Of a DNA stretch of 64,000 nt, positions 1 to 9,390 are shown in pieces; positions within the stretch are counted from its first letter, which is position 1, and each line of letters opens with the position of its first letter. Made by a program: the position numbers and the translations under genes. Source of the stretch: Lactobacillus intestinalis (GTDB lineage: Bacteria > Bacillota > Bacilli > Lactobacillales > Lactobacillaceae). The DNA is taken from assembly GCF_024397795.1 (NCBI RefSeq), contig NZ_CP072983.1, positions 186,001-250,000 on the forward strand, read 5' to 3'. The notes under the pieces are model-generated. The model saw nothing but the letters and a program-made list of their open reading frames with translations. It was not told where the DNA came from and searched no databases.

Positions 1-60
1 CAATATGATATGACTGCAGGTAAGGCTTATGGCTTAACCGCAAAAGGTTTTTATAGATAA
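1..60 (+). CDS. 3' end of an unidentified protein-coding gene (truncated by window edge)
   Basis: The first 20 codons are open and close with TAA at 58-60, followed at once by a strong terminator. The visible tail ends in LTAKGFYR. This is too short to assign to a family. The gene reads in the same direction as tyrS but is separated from it by a terminator and a new promoter. Confidence 0.6.
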   Translation, partial: QYDMTAGKAYGLTAKGFYR

Positions 61-62
61 TG

Positions 63-92
63 AAAAAGTCGGATAATTATCCGACTTTTTTG
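63..92 (+). terminator. Rho-independent terminator
   Basis: An 11-bp stem (AAAAGTCGGAT / ATCCGACTTTT) around an AATT loop is followed by a T run. It ends the transcript of the truncated upstream gene. Confidence 0.9.
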
Positions 93-100
93 TTTGATAG

Positions 101-129
101 TTGACTAATATTGAAAAACTCAGTAATAT
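101..129 (+). promoter_or_regulatory. sigma-A promoter of the tyrS leader
   Basis: TTGACT at 101-106 and TAATAT at 124-129 are separated by 17 nt. The start site would fall near 136, directly before the T-box stem I. Confidence 0.7.
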
Positions 130-135
130 CATTAC

Positions 136-334
136 TAAGACTAGTAGTTAATTGATTCAGTGTTCAGAGAACTAGCATTTTGGTGTGAGCTAGGCAGGTC
201 AAGTTAACGAAATACGATAAGGAGTGGCTCCCTTAGAGGCTATTTAAGGCGCATTTTGCGTGAACGTGGGTGGTACCACGGCTAATAATGATATTTAGTC
301 GTCCCTTAATCCTTTGGATTAGGGGGCGTTTTTT
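136..334 (+). promoter_or_regulatory. T-box riboswitch (tyrosine) of tyrS
   Basis: The leader carries the conserved T-box element GAACGTGGGTGGTACCACG at 262-280. A TAC (Tyr) triplet at 213-215 sits in a purine-rich specifier-loop context. A terminator hairpin at 303-334 (CCCTTAATCC / GGATTAGGGGG plus T run) can compete with an antiterminator formed by the T-box. The UGGU bulge would pair with the uncharged ACCA end of tRNA-Tyr. Uncharged tRNA-Tyr is therefore expected to switch tyrS on. Family and specificity are clear; the specifier choice is inferred from position and from the downstream gene. Confidence 0.92.
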
Positions 335-351
335 ATTTATTGGAGGAAATT

Positions 352-1614
352 ATGGCAAAATTTGACATTTTAGAAGATTTAAAATGGCGTGGCGCAATTA
401 ACCAAGAAACTGATGAAGAAGGTTTGCGCAAGTATTTAGCTGAACATGATGATTTGGCTCTTTACTGTGGAACTGACCCAACTGGTGATTCACTTCATAT
501 TGGTCACCTTATTCCATTCATGATTTTGAAGAGATTCCAAATGGCAGGTTATCACCCAGTAATTTTAATTGGTGGTGGAACTGGTGCAATTGGAGATCCA
601 TCCGGTCGAAAGACTGAACGTACTCTTCAAACAGCTGAACAAGTTAAGCACAACGAAGAAAAGTTAACTGCTCAAATGAAGAAGTTGTTTGGAACTGAAA
701 ACTTTGAAATTCGCAACAATGCGGAATGGCTTGGTAAGATGAATTTGCTTGATTTCTTGCGTGATTATGGTAAGTTTTTCCAAGTTAACAACATGATTAA
801 CAAGGATGTTGTGGCTAGTCGTCTAGAGAATGGTATTTCATTTACTGAATTTTCTTACCAAATTTTGCAAGCTATTGATTTCTATCACTTGAACAAAGAT
901 AATGGCGTTCAAATGCAAATTGGTGGTAGTGACCAATGGGGTAACATTACTGCCGGAATTGATCTTATTCACAAGCTTGAAGGTTCAGATCGTCCAGCAT
1001 TTGGTTTGACCATTCCATTAATGCTTAAGGCTGACGGTACTAAGTTTGGTAAATCTGCTGGTGGAGCTGTTTGGCTTGATCCTGAAAAGACTAGTCCTTA
1101 CGAATTCTACCAATTCTGGATTAACCAAGATGACCGCGATGTAGTTAAATACCTTAAATACTTTACTTTCCTTAGTCGTGAAGAAATTGAAGATTTGGCT
1201 GAAAAGACTGAAAAAGAACCTTGGAAACGTGCTGCTCAAAAGAGATTAGCAGAAGAAGTTACCAAGTTTGTTCATGGTGAAGAAGGTTTGAAGGAAGCTC
1301 AAATGATTACGGATGCTCTCTTCTCCGGTAACATTAAAGATTTGTCAGTTAAGCAAATTGAACAAGGATTAAGTTCTGCTCCAAGTGCTGAAGCAGGCGC
1401 AGAAAAGAAGAATATTGTGGAATTCTTGGTTGATACTAAGATTGAACCTTCCAAGCGTCAAGCTCGTGAAGATGTTAAGAACGGTGCTATTTACGTTAAT
1501 GGCGATCGTCAACAATCTACTGATTTTGAAGTTGATCCATCAGCTGCGTTTGATGGGAAGTATGTCATCATCAGAAAAGGTAAGAGAAAATACACACTGG
1601 TTACAATTAAATAA
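352..1614 (+). CDS. tyrS: tyrosyl-tRNA synthetase
   Basis: This cytosolic class I synthetase charges tRNA-Tyr. The protein of 420 aa matches the family length. HIGH motif is at about residues 49-52 (SLHIGH), the KMSKS-type loop appears as KFGKS near residue 230, and a C-terminal S4 RNA-binding domain covers roughly 350-415. The start is the ATG at 352 because GGAGG lies at 342-346; an in-frame TTG at 340 overlaps that ribosome site and is not used. Expression is set by the T-box upstream. The gene is monocistronic, with a terminator just after it. Confidence 0.97.
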   Translation: MAKFDILEDLKWRGAINQETDEEGLRKYLAEHDDLALYCGTDPTGDSLHIGHLIPFMILKRFQMAGYHPVILIGGGTGAIGDPSGRKTERTLQTAEQVKHNEEKLTAQMKKLFGTENFEIRNNAEWLGKMNLLDFLRDYGKFFQVNNMINKDVVASRLENGISFTEFSYQILQAIDFYHLNKDNGVQMQIGGSDQWGNITAGIDLIHKLEGSDRPAFGLTIPLMLKADGTKFGKSAGGAVWLDPEKTSPYEFYQFWINQDDRDVVKYLKYFTFLSREEIEDLAEKTEKEPWKRAAQKRLAEEVTKFVHGEEGLKEAQMITDALFSGNIKDLSVKQIEQGLSSAPSAEAGAEKKNIVEFLVDTKIEPSKRQAREDVKNGAIYVNGDRQQSTDFEVDPSAAFDGKYVIIRKGKRKYTLVTIK

Positions 1615-1662
1615 GCAAAACTCACACAATTATTTTATTTATTTGTTATCTTTTTTAACCTC

Positions 1663-1711
1663 AAAAGTGTCTTAGAATCCCCCAGGATATCGGGCTTTAG
1701 GACACTTTTTA
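1663..1711 (+). terminator. Rho-independent terminator of tyrS (part of the duplicated cassette)
   Basis: AAAGTGTC pairs with GACACTTT, with further pairing of CCC/GGG in the inner stem, followed by a T-rich run. The same element, slightly altered, ends mupG in copy 2. Confidence 0.75.
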
Positions 1712-1728
1712 TTTCTTTATAAAAGTGC

Positions 1729-1756
1729 TTGCATTTAATAACAAATGTTATATAAT
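1729..1756 (+). promoter_or_regulatory. Promoter of SLAP gene copy 1 with palindrome in the spacer
   Basis: TTGCAT at 1729-1734 and TATAAT at 1751-1756 are separated by 16 nt. The spacer holds a perfect inverted repeat ATAACA-AA-TGTTAT (1738-1751) that touches the -10 box and could be an operator. The second cassette keeps the symmetry (ATAAC/GTTAT) although its centre differs. Confidence 0.7.
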
Positions 1757-1804
1757 ATAGTTGTCAAGAGGAAATGAAGAGTTTTAGAATCGAAGGTATT
1801 TAAA

Positions 1805-2149
1805 ATGAAGAAGTTAGTTAAAGTTGTTTCAAGTTTAGTTCTTGCTGTTAGTTTTTTAGGTGTTGGTTCAACTGTTAGTGCTGCCACTTTCAATGCTCCA
1901 AAGTTGGGTGTTGCCGAAGTTGCTCCAACTGATCCAGCTATCAAGAAGGGCGAAAAGATTTTCGTAACTGTCAAAGATACTAAGAAGCAAACTGTTGCAG
2001 TTTACAACAAAGATGCTAAGAAGACTTCAAAGACTGTCAAGATGGGTTCAACTTTTACTGCAAAAGATGTTAAGAAAGTTAACGGCAAGAAGATCGTTAA
2101 GGTTTCATCAAACAAGTGGTTGAACACTAAAGATGTTGTAAAGGACTAA
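1805..2149 (+). CDS. Small secreted SLAP-type surface protein, copy 1
   Basis: The 114-aa protein starts with a Sec signal peptide (MKK, hydrophobic core, cleavage after VSA near residue 27). One lysine-rich SLAP-like repeat of about 70 residues follows, built around VAVYNKDAKK and KKVNGKKIVKVSSNKW. SLAP domains of acidophilus-group lactobacilli attach proteins to the cell wall, so the product is probably a small wall-bound coat protein; that role is inference. It lies between tyrS and tRNA-Thr, with its own promoter and terminator. The copy at 40797-41141 differs only by Val to Ile near the C-terminus. Confidence 0.85.
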   Translation: MKKLVKVVSSLVLAVSFLGVGSTVSAATFNAPKLGVAEVAPTDPAIKKGEKIFVTVKDTKKQTVAVYNKDAKKTSKTVKMGSTFTAKDVKKVNGKKIVKVSSNKWLNTKDVVKD

Positions 2150-2180
2150 TTGTTTTAAATACTTCGATTTAAAAATAAAA

Positions 2181-2211
2181 GAAGGTATTCTAGTTGAATG
2201 CCTTCTTTTTT
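2181..2211 (+). terminator. Rho-independent terminator of SLAP copy 1
   Basis: GAAGGTATTC and GAATGCCTTC pair around TAGTT and are followed by seven T. It lies outside the duplicated unit. Confidence 0.88.
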
Positions 2212-2225
2212 GATACAATATACTC

Positions 2226-2298
2226 GCCGCTTTAGCTCAGGAGGTAGAGCACCGCCGTGGTAAGGAGGAGGTCCCCAGTTCAAATCTGGGAAGCGGCT
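2226..2298 (+). tRNA. tRNA-Thr (anticodon GGT)
   Basis: The cloverleaf folds as follows: acceptor GCCGCTT/AAGCGGC, D stem GCTC/GAGC, anticodon arm CCGCC-GTGGTAA-GGAGG with GGT at 2259-2261, and T arm CCCAG-TTCAAAT-CTGGG. CCA is not encoded. The anticodon stem has a central G-A mismatch and position 32 is G, both unusual. It reads ACC threonine codons. Confidence 0.9.
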
Positions 2299-2318
2299 TT
2301 TAAAAAATTAAAATCATA

Positions 2319-2353
2319 AAAGACTGTAAATTCGCCGTTTACAGTCTTTTTTT
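2319..2353 (+). terminator. Rho-independent terminator after tRNA-Thr
   Basis: AAAGACTGTAAA pairs with the GTTTACAGTCTTT arm and runs into a T tract. Confidence 0.88.
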
Positions 2354-2386
2354 AGTTTTATGATAAAAATAAAATTAAAAAATGTC

Positions 2387-2415
2387 TTGCATATGAGAAT
2401 GTACTGTTTTATACT
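2387..2415 (+). promoter_or_regulatory. Promoter of oppA1
   Basis: TTGCAT at 2387-2392 and TATACT at 2410-2415 are separated by 17 nt, about 57 nt before the oppA1 start. Confidence 0.65.
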
Positions 2416-2471
2416 TATAAACAACTTAAGAAATCTATTAATTTTCTCATAATTTGAGAGGGGATAAATAT

Positions 2472-4094
2472 ATGAAATTTACAAAGCTTTTTGCAGCAGG
2501 TGCAACTGTATTGGTATCTGCTTCTGTATTGGCAGCTTGTGGATCTAATAGTAATTCATCATCAAGCTCTGCTAAGAAGACTATCAATTGGGAAGAAAAT
2601 GCCGAAATCCCAACTATGGACTTGTCTAAGGCAACAGACGCTACAAGTTTTAATCAATTGAACAATGTATTGGAAGGTATTTATCGTTTGGGTAAAGACA
2701 ACAAGGTTGAAAATGCCTTGGCAACTAATACTAAAGTTTCAAATGATGGTAAGACCTGGACCTTCACTTTACGTAATTCTAAGTGGTCTGATGGTTCACC
2801 ATTAACTGCAAAGGACTTTGTATATTCATGGCGTAGAACAGTTGATCCAAAGACCGGTTCACAATATGCATACTTATTTGAAGGTATCCATAATGCAACT
2901 AAGATTTCTGCAAATAAAGCACCAGTAAATAGCTTGGGTGTTAAAGCAGAAGGTAAAAATAAGTTAGTTGTTAACTTGGACAAGAGAATTCCTTACTTCA
3001 AGTTATTGATGGGATTCCCACTATTCTACCCACAACAACAAAAGGCTGTTGAAAAGTATGGTTCTAAGTATGGTACTGCTTCTAAGTACATGGCTTATAA
3101 CGGTCCATTTACTCAAACAGGTTGGACCGGTTCAAACCTTTCATGGAAGCTTAAGAAGAACCCTAACTACTGGGATAAGAATGCTGTTAAGTTAGATTCA
3201 GTTAACTACAGTGTTCAAAAGACGCCATCAACTGCTTACAACTTATACCAATCTAACAAGATTGATGCAGTCTTGCTAGATTCACAACAAACTAAGAATT
3301 TGAAGAATCAAAATGGATACACTATTCGTCCAACTGCTTCAACATTCTACCTACAATACAACCAAAAGAATAAAGATTTACAAAATGCTAACTTACGTCG
3401 TGCCATCTCTCTTGCAATCAATAGAAAAGCTTTAGGTAGTGCTTTAGGTGGTTCAAACAAGCCAGCTAACTCCTTCACCGCTCAAGGTTTGACTAAGGTT
3501 GAAAATACTGACTTTGCTGCAAAGACTGCTGATACTGACTACAGCAAGTATGATCCAGCAGAAGCAAAGAAGTTATTTAAGAAGGCACTTCAAGAATTAG
3601 GCAAGAAGAACGTTTCAGTAAGCATCTTGAGTGATGATACTGATGCAGGTCAAAAGACCACTGAAACTCTTCAAAGTCAAATTGAAGAAAACTTAAAGGG
3701 CATTAAGGTATCTGTATCAAACGTACCATTTAAGACTCGTTTAAGTCGTTCAACTAATGGTAACTTCGATATTGTAGTTACTGGTTGGTCAGCAGACTTC
3801 GCCGACCCAATCTCATTTGATGATTTGATGACTTCAAAGAATGCTCAAAACAACGGTAAGTGGTCAAACTCACAATATGACAAGTTGGTTGCTGATTCTA
3901 AGACAACTTCAAACGATGAACAAAGATTCTCAGACCTTGAAAAGGCTGAAAAGATCTTACTTAAGGACCAAGGAATCACTCCACTTTACTACAAGACTGA
4001 AGCATGGATGGTTCGTCCTTCAATCAAGAATGTTATTTACAACGCTGCCGGTGCAAACTACAACTTCAAGGAAGCTTACGTTTCAGGCAACTAA
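2472..4094 (+). CDS. oppA: Oligopeptide ABC transporter substrate-binding lipoprotein OppA (paralogue 1)
   Basis: The 540-aa protein has a lipoprotein signal peptide with lipobox LAAC near residue 22, so it is anchored outside the membrane, followed by a Ser/Asn linker and one SBP_bac_5 (family 5) fold over the rest. It captures peptides for OppBCDF encoded 3.2 kb downstream. Start is the ATG at 2472, preceded by GAGAGGGG; an upstream in-frame start at 2454 overlaps this site. It shares long identical blocks with the next gene (for example NLDKRIPYFKLLMGFPLFYP), so the two arose by tandem duplication. Peptide specificity cannot be read from the sequence. Confidence 0.93.
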   Translation: MKFTKLFAAGATVLVSASVLAACGSNSNSSSSSAKKTINWEENAEIPTMDLSKATDATSFNQLNNVLEGIYRLGKDNKVENALATNTKVSNDGKTWTFTLRNSKWSDGSPLTAKDFVYSWRRTVDPKTGSQYAYLFEGIHNATKISANKAPVNSLGVKAEGKNKLVVNLDKRIPYFKLLMGFPLFYPQQQKAVEKYGSKYGTASKYMAYNGPFTQTGWTGSNLSWKLKKNPNYWDKNAVKLDSVNYSVQKTPSTAYNLYQSNKIDAVLLDSQQTKNLKNQNGYTIRPTASTFYLQYNQKNKDLQNANLRRAISLAINRKALGSALGGSNKPANSFTAQGLTKVENTDFAAKTADTDYSKYDPAEAKKLFKKALQELGKKNVSVSILSDDTDAGQKTTETLQSQIEENLKGIKVSVSNVPFKTRLSRSTNGNFDIVVTGWSADFADPISFDDLMTSKNAQNNGKWSNSQYDKLVADSKTTSNDEQRFSDLEKAEKILLKDQGITPLYYKTEAWMVRPSIKNVIYNAAGANYNFKEAYVSGN

Positions 4095-4116
4095 AATTAA
4101 ATAAAGAGGTTGAAAA

Positions 4117-4148
4117 GGAGCAACTGCAAGTAGACGGTTGCTTCTTTT
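4117..4148 (+). terminator. Weak terminator or attenuator between the oppA genes
   Basis: GAGCAAC and GTTGCTTC pair around a roughly 10-nt loop, followed by TTTTT. It could lower read-through into the second oppA. Confidence 0.55.
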
Positions 4149-4190
4149 TGTATATATGATTAAGGAAAATAAGGTAATGAGGTTATAAAA

Positions 4191-5828
4191 ATGGAAAAGT
4201 GGCGAAAAGTATTTGCAGTAGGTTTTGCAGTAGGAGCTTGTGGATTAGCTTTAACAGCTTGTTCTAATCAATCTAATAGCTCTTCTTCGGGTACTAAAAA
4301 AACACTTAATTGGATGGAACAAGCAGAAATCCCAAGCATGGACGTCTCTAAAGCGGTGGATAGAGTATCCTATGAACAATTAAATAATACGATGGAAGGT
4401 TTATATCGTCTTGGTAATAATGCCAAGATTGAACCAGGATTGGCCACTAAGACCGAAGAAAGCAAAGATGGTAAAACTTGGACATTTACTTTACGTAAAA
4501 ATAGTAAATGGTCTAATGGAGATCCAGTAACTGCAAAAGACTTCGTATATTCATGGCGTAGAACGGTTAATCCAAAAACCGCTTCAGAATATTCATACTT
4601 GTTCTCTGGAGTAAAAAATGCAGAGGCAATTGTAGCGGGTAAAAAACCAGTTTCTAGTTTGGGTGTAAAAGCTGAGGGAAATTATAAATTAGTAGTTAAC
4701 TTAGATAAGAGAATCCCATATTTTAAACTATTAATGGGCTTCCCATTATTTTATCCTCAAAATGAAAATGCTGTGAAGAAATTCGGTAAGAATTATGCTA
4801 TGGCTTCAAAATATAATTACTACAATGGTCCATTTGTACAAAAAGGTTGGAATGGTAGTAATTTAACTTGGAAGTTAGAAAAGAATCCAAATTACTGGGA
4901 TAAAAAGAATGTTAAGTTAGACACAATTAATTATAGTGTTCAGAAAACTCCGTCAACAGCATATAATGAATACCAGTCAGGTAAGTTAGATGCTGCAGTC
5001 TTAAATGCCCAAGGAACTAAACAATTAAAGAATCAAAAGGGCTATACCATTCGAAAGATGGCATCTACTCAATATTTGCAATTGAATATGCAAAAGAATC
5101 CTGATTTTAAGAATGAAAAATTGCGGCGCGCGTTTTCAATGGCAATCAATAGAAATAATTTGGCGAATACTATTGGCGGTGCTAATCAACCAGCTACTAC
5201 TTTCTCAGCTGAAGATATGGTGAAGGTAAATGGCAAAGACTACACAAACTTAGTAAAGAATAATAAAACTAAGAATGTAATGTCCTATAATCCTTCTAAT
5301 GCTAACAAAGTATATCAACAAGCTTTGAACGAATTAGGTAAAAAGAAACTTTCATTCACTATCTTAAGTGACGATGATGATACTTCTAAGAAGGCTGCCG
5401 AATTTTTACAAAGTCAACTTGAAAGTAATTTAGATAATTTGGATGTTAATGTGCAAAGTATTCCAAAGAAGACACGATTAAATCGTGCCATGAAAGGTGA
5501 CTTTGATGCAGTTCTTACTGGATGGATTGCTGACTTCTCAGATCCAATTTCATTCTTAGATCTTGAAACTACCAAAAATAGTTATAACTTTGGTAAATGG
5601 TCAAATTCACAATATGATAAATTAGTAGCAAATTCTAAGACTACTTCTAGTGAGAATGAACGTTGGAATAACATGAAGGATGCAGAAAGAGTATTATTAG
5701 AAAAACAAGGTGTAACACCTCTGTATCACCCAGAAGAAGCTTGGATGGTACGTCCATCAGTTAAAGGCATAGTCTTCAATGGCGCTGGTGCACCATATAG
5801 TTTCAAGAATGCCTACGTAGCAAACTAA
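4191..5828 (+). CDS. oppA: Oligopeptide ABC transporter substrate-binding lipoprotein OppA (paralogue 2)
   Basis: This 545-aa extracytoplasmic peptide-binding lipoprotein has lipobox LTAC near residue 24 and a family-5 solute-binding domain. It is close to the upstream paralogue over its full length but differs in several loops (for example DDDDTSKKAAE), which points to a different peptide preference. A weak terminator separates the two, and no convincing separate promoter is visible, so it may be co-transcribed. A strong terminator follows it, and guaB intervenes before the permease genes. Confidence 0.93.
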   Translation: MEKWRKVFAVGFAVGACGLALTACSNQSNSSSSGTKKTLNWMEQAEIPSMDVSKAVDRVSYEQLNNTMEGLYRLGNNAKIEPGLATKTEESKDGKTWTFTLRKNSKWSNGDPVTAKDFVYSWRRTVNPKTASEYSYLFSGVKNAEAIVAGKKPVSSLGVKAEGNYKLVVNLDKRIPYFKLLMGFPLFYPQNENAVKKFGKNYAMASKYNYYNGPFVQKGWNGSNLTWKLEKNPNYWDKKNVKLDTINYSVQKTPSTAYNEYQSGKLDAAVLNAQGTKQLKNQKGYTIRKMASTQYLQLNMQKNPDFKNEKLRRAFSMAINRNNLANTIGGANQPATTFSAEDMVKVNGKDYTNLVKNNKTKNVMSYNPSNANKVYQQALNELGKKKLSFTILSDDDDTSKKAAEFLQSQLESNLDNLDVNVQSIPKKTRLNRAMKGDFDAVLTGWIADFSDPISFLDLETTKNSYNFGKWSNSQYDKLVANSKTTSSENERWNNMKDAERVLLEKQGVTPLYHPEEAWMVRPSVKGIVFNGAGAPYSFKNAYVAN

Positions 5829-5868
5829 ATTTTAATATCAACCATATAATGAAATCTCCTCTCCAAAT

Positions 5869-5904
5869 AAAGAAGTTAGAAAAAAAGTTCTAACTTCTTT
5901 TCTT
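5869..5904 (+). terminator. Rho-independent terminator of oppA2
   Basis: AAAGAAGTTAGAA and TTCTAACTTCTTT form a 13-bp stem around a six-base A/G loop, followed by a T-rich tail. Confidence 0.9.
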
Positions 5905-5910
5905 TTTCCC

Positions 5911-5939
5911 TTGACCAAATCTCAGATGCCTAGTAAAGT
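5911..5939 (+). promoter_or_regulatory. guaB promoter sharing its pattern with guaA
   Basis: TTGACC (5911-5916) is followed after exactly 12 nt by CCTAGTAAAGT (5929-5939), which contains a -10 like TAAAGT at 17-nt spacing. The same two blocks at the same spacing precede guaA at 58947-58975. Confidence 0.65.
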
Positions 5940-5957
5940 AAAGCTAATTTAAATTAA

Positions 5958-7133
<1,176 letters not shown>

Positions 7134-7175
7134 GTATATAGTCATAGTTTAAAAGAATAATATCAATATATTAAC

Positions 7176-7216
7176 AAATAAGAGAGAAAACTTAATTTTT
7201 TCTCTTATTTTTTTAA
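7176..7216 (+). terminator. Rho-independent terminator of guaB
   Basis: AAATAAGAGAGAAAA pairs with TTTTTTCTCTTATTT around CTTAA, then runs into T. Confidence 0.8.
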
Positions 7217-7253
7217 TTTTTATCATTTTTTCACTAGAATTTTTTCTCATATT

Positions 7254-7262
7254 TGCTATAAT
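7254..7262 (+). promoter_or_regulatory. Extended -10 promoter of oppBCDF
   Basis: TGCTATAAT is a perfect extended -10 (TATAAT at 7257-7262). No good -35 is visible at the proper distance, which fits an extended -10 promoter. It lies 57 nt before oppB. Confidence 0.6.
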
Positions 7263-7318
7263 AAGAAAAACATTAAAAAGTGTTCTGGAAATTAATAGAA
7301 AAATGAGGAGCTGTTTAT

Positions 7319-8248
7319 ATGACTAGGTACTTGCTAAAACGTGTTTTTTACATGATCCTCACTTTGTTCATTGTTGCCACGGTTACTTTTTTCTTAATGA
7401 AATTAATGCCGGGCTCACCATATGCTAACGAAGCGAAGATGACGCCAACACAATTACATATTATGAATGAACAATATGGATTGAATAAACCAATTTGGGA
7501 ACAATATTTGATTTACATTGTTGGAATGTTACATGGTGATTTTGGTACATCATTCCAATACAGTAATCAACCTGTTTCAAGCTTAATTGGCGCACGTATT
7601 GGTGCCTCAATGCAACTCGGTCTTCAAGCTTTAATCTTGGGAGTTATTCTTGGAGTTATCGTTGGTGCAATTGCTGCGATGAAGCAAGGTACTTGGGTCG
7701 ACTCAACTGCCACGGTAGTTTCAATCATTGGTAAGTCAGTTCCTAACTTTGTTTTAGCTGTACTTCTTCAATACTACATTGGTTTGAAACTTGGTTGGTT
7801 CCCAATCGCTGGTTGGGGTTCATTCTCTCAAACTATCATGCCAACTATTGCTTTGGCTGTAGGACCACTTGCTGAAACGGCCAGATTTATTAGAACAAGT
7901 ATGGTTGATACTTTAAGTAGTGACTACATTGAATTAGGTAAGGCCAAAGGTCTTAGCCGGATGCAAGTTATTAGAAAGCATGCGATGCGTAATTCAATGA
8001 TTCCACTTGTTACTTTGATTGGTCCTTACGCAGTAGCACTTATGACTGGTTCAATGGTTATTGAAAACATCTTTAACGTACCAGGAATCGGTGAACAATT
8101 TGTTAAATCAATTTTGACTAATGATTATCCAACAATCATGGGTATTACGATGGTCTACTGTATTGGACTTGTAGTAATCTTACTGATTACTGATATTGTG
8201 TATGGATTGATTGATCCAAGAATTAGATTAGCTGGAAGTGAGGCTTAA
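7319..8248 (+). CDS. oppB: Oligopeptide ABC transporter permease OppB
   Basis: The 309-aa integral membrane protein has the usual six transmembrane segments and an EAA-type loop (YIELGKAKGLSRMQVIRKHA) that contacts the ATPases. Together with OppC it forms the peptide channel. It begins the oppB-C-D-F operon; the oppC start follows its stop after four bases. GAGGAGC before ATG 7319 is a good ribosome site. Confidence 0.96.
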   Translation: MTRYLLKRVFYMILTLFIVATVTFFLMKLMPGSPYANEAKMTPTQLHIMNEQYGLNKPIWEQYLIYIVGMLHGDFGTSFQYSNQPVSSLIGARIGASMQLGLQALILGVILGVIVGAIAAMKQGTWVDSTATVVSIIGKSVPNFVLAVLLQYYIGLKLGWFPIAGWGSFSQTIMPTIALAVGPLAETARFIRTSMVDTLSSDYIELGKAKGLSRMQVIRKHAMRNSMIPLVTLIGPYAVALMTGSMVIENIFNVPGIGEQFVKSILTNDYPTIMGITMVYCIGLVVILLITDIVYGLIDPRIRLAGSEA

Positions 8249-8252
8249 ATAT

Positions 8253-9377
8253 ATGGATGAAAAAGATTTAAAACTTAGTCCAGATATGGCAGCAATGCCA
8301 CAAGACACTGATGACAACGTTAGCCAATCAGGTAGTCTTGATCGAACAAGCGTAGAGGATTTAAATCTTCCTTCAGATGCTTTTGAACCTTTGCCAAAAG
8401 ATGAAGCACAAGATAATGAAAATATTGCAGGACCATCACTTAGTTTTGGTCAAAATGTTTGGCTTAGATTTAAACAAAGAAAAGCTGCCGTGCTTTCTGC
8501 AATTATTGTTATTGTAATGATTGTAGTGGCATTTGGTTCTACTCCATTCATTAATAAGTCTACTTTAGTTAAATCTCATCCACAGTACGCTAACTTACCT
8601 GCTAAAGTGCCAGGCTTTGGGGCAATTAATGGTTTAAACGGAAAAATTAAACAAAACGGCCAATGGGTTGATGCTTATGCCCAAAATAATGTACCAAAAG
8701 ATAAGTACTTTATTGCCGGAACTGACTACTTAGGTCGTTCACTTGGCCAAAGAATTGTTTATGGTACTAAGATTTCATTGATCGTAGCTTTAGTTGCTGC
8801 CTTCTTTGATTTAACGATTGGGGTCGCCTACGGAATAATTTCCGGGTGGAAAGGAGGAGGAGTCGATAACGTGATGCAGCGAATAATCGAAATTATCTCT
8901 TCTGTTCCTAACTTAATTATTGTTGTTTTAATGTTAGTTGTATTAAAGCCAGGTATTACTTCAATCATCTTGGCTATCGCTATTTCAAGCTGGACGACAA
9001 TGGCTCGGCAGGTTAGAGCGGAGACACTGAGTTTAAAGAATGAAGAATATGTTTTAGCTGCGCGTTCGCTTGGTGAATCACCTTGGAAGATTGCGATTAA
9101 ACACTTGGTACCTAACCTTTCAAGTATCATTATTATTCAAACAATGTACACTATTCCATCAGCCATCTTCTTTGAAGCATTCTTAAGTTTCATCGGTATT
9201 GGTATTACCGCACCAGAAACTTCATTAGGGGTGCTTTTGAATGAAGGTCAAAAGAACTTCCAATTCTTACCATATCAAATGTGGTACCCAGCAATTGTCT
9301 TGTGTATTTTGATGATTGCCTTCAACTTACTTGGTGATGGATTACGTGATGCCTTTGACCCTAGAGGCCAAAGATAG
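8253..9377 (+). CDS. oppC: Oligopeptide ABC transporter permease OppC
   Basis: This is the second channel subunit, 374 aa. An acidic, probably cytoplasmic N-terminal tail of about 75 residues precedes the first membrane segment. The permease core then carries the EAA loop YVLAARSLGESPWKIAIKHL. Start is set at ATG 8253, with GTGAGG about 9 nt upstream; an in-frame GTG at 8238 overlaps the end of oppB and is less likely. The long acidic leader is more than most OppC proteins have; its role is unknown. Confidence 0.95.
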   Translation: MDEKDLKLSPDMAAMPQDTDDNVSQSGSLDRTSVEDLNLPSDAFEPLPKDEAQDNENIAGPSLSFGQNVWLRFKQRKAAVLSAIIVIVMIVVAFGSTPFINKSTLVKSHPQYANLPAKVPGFGAINGLNGKIKQNGQWVDAYAQNNVPKDKYFIAGTDYLGRSLGQRIVYGTKISLIVALVAAFFDLTIGVAYGIISGWKGGGVDNVMQRIIEIISSVPNLIIVVLMLVVLKPGITSIILAIAISSWTTMARQVRAETLSLKNEEYVLAARSLGESPWKIAIKHLVPNLSSIIIIQTMYTIPSAIFFEAFLSFIGIGITAPETSLGVLLNEGQKNFQFLPYQMWYPAIVLCILMIAFNLLGDGLRDAFDPRGQR

Positions 9378-9390
9378 GAGGATTGCCTAA

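Larger units (their letters stand above)
1628..2171. repeat. Dispersed duplicated SLAP cassette, copy 1
   Basis: About 544 bp recur almost unchanged at 40621-41163 in the same orientation. The unit includes the upstream terminator, the promoter, the 5' leader, the whole 114-aa gene and about 20 bp past its stop. Inside the coding part I count 7 differences in 345 bp, six of them silent. Similarity stops abruptly at both ends, after TACTTCGATTTA on the right. Confidence 0.95.

Noticed and set aside
340..351. TTG at 340 as tyrS start
   Set aside because: It overlaps the GGAGG ribosome site that serves the ATG at 352.
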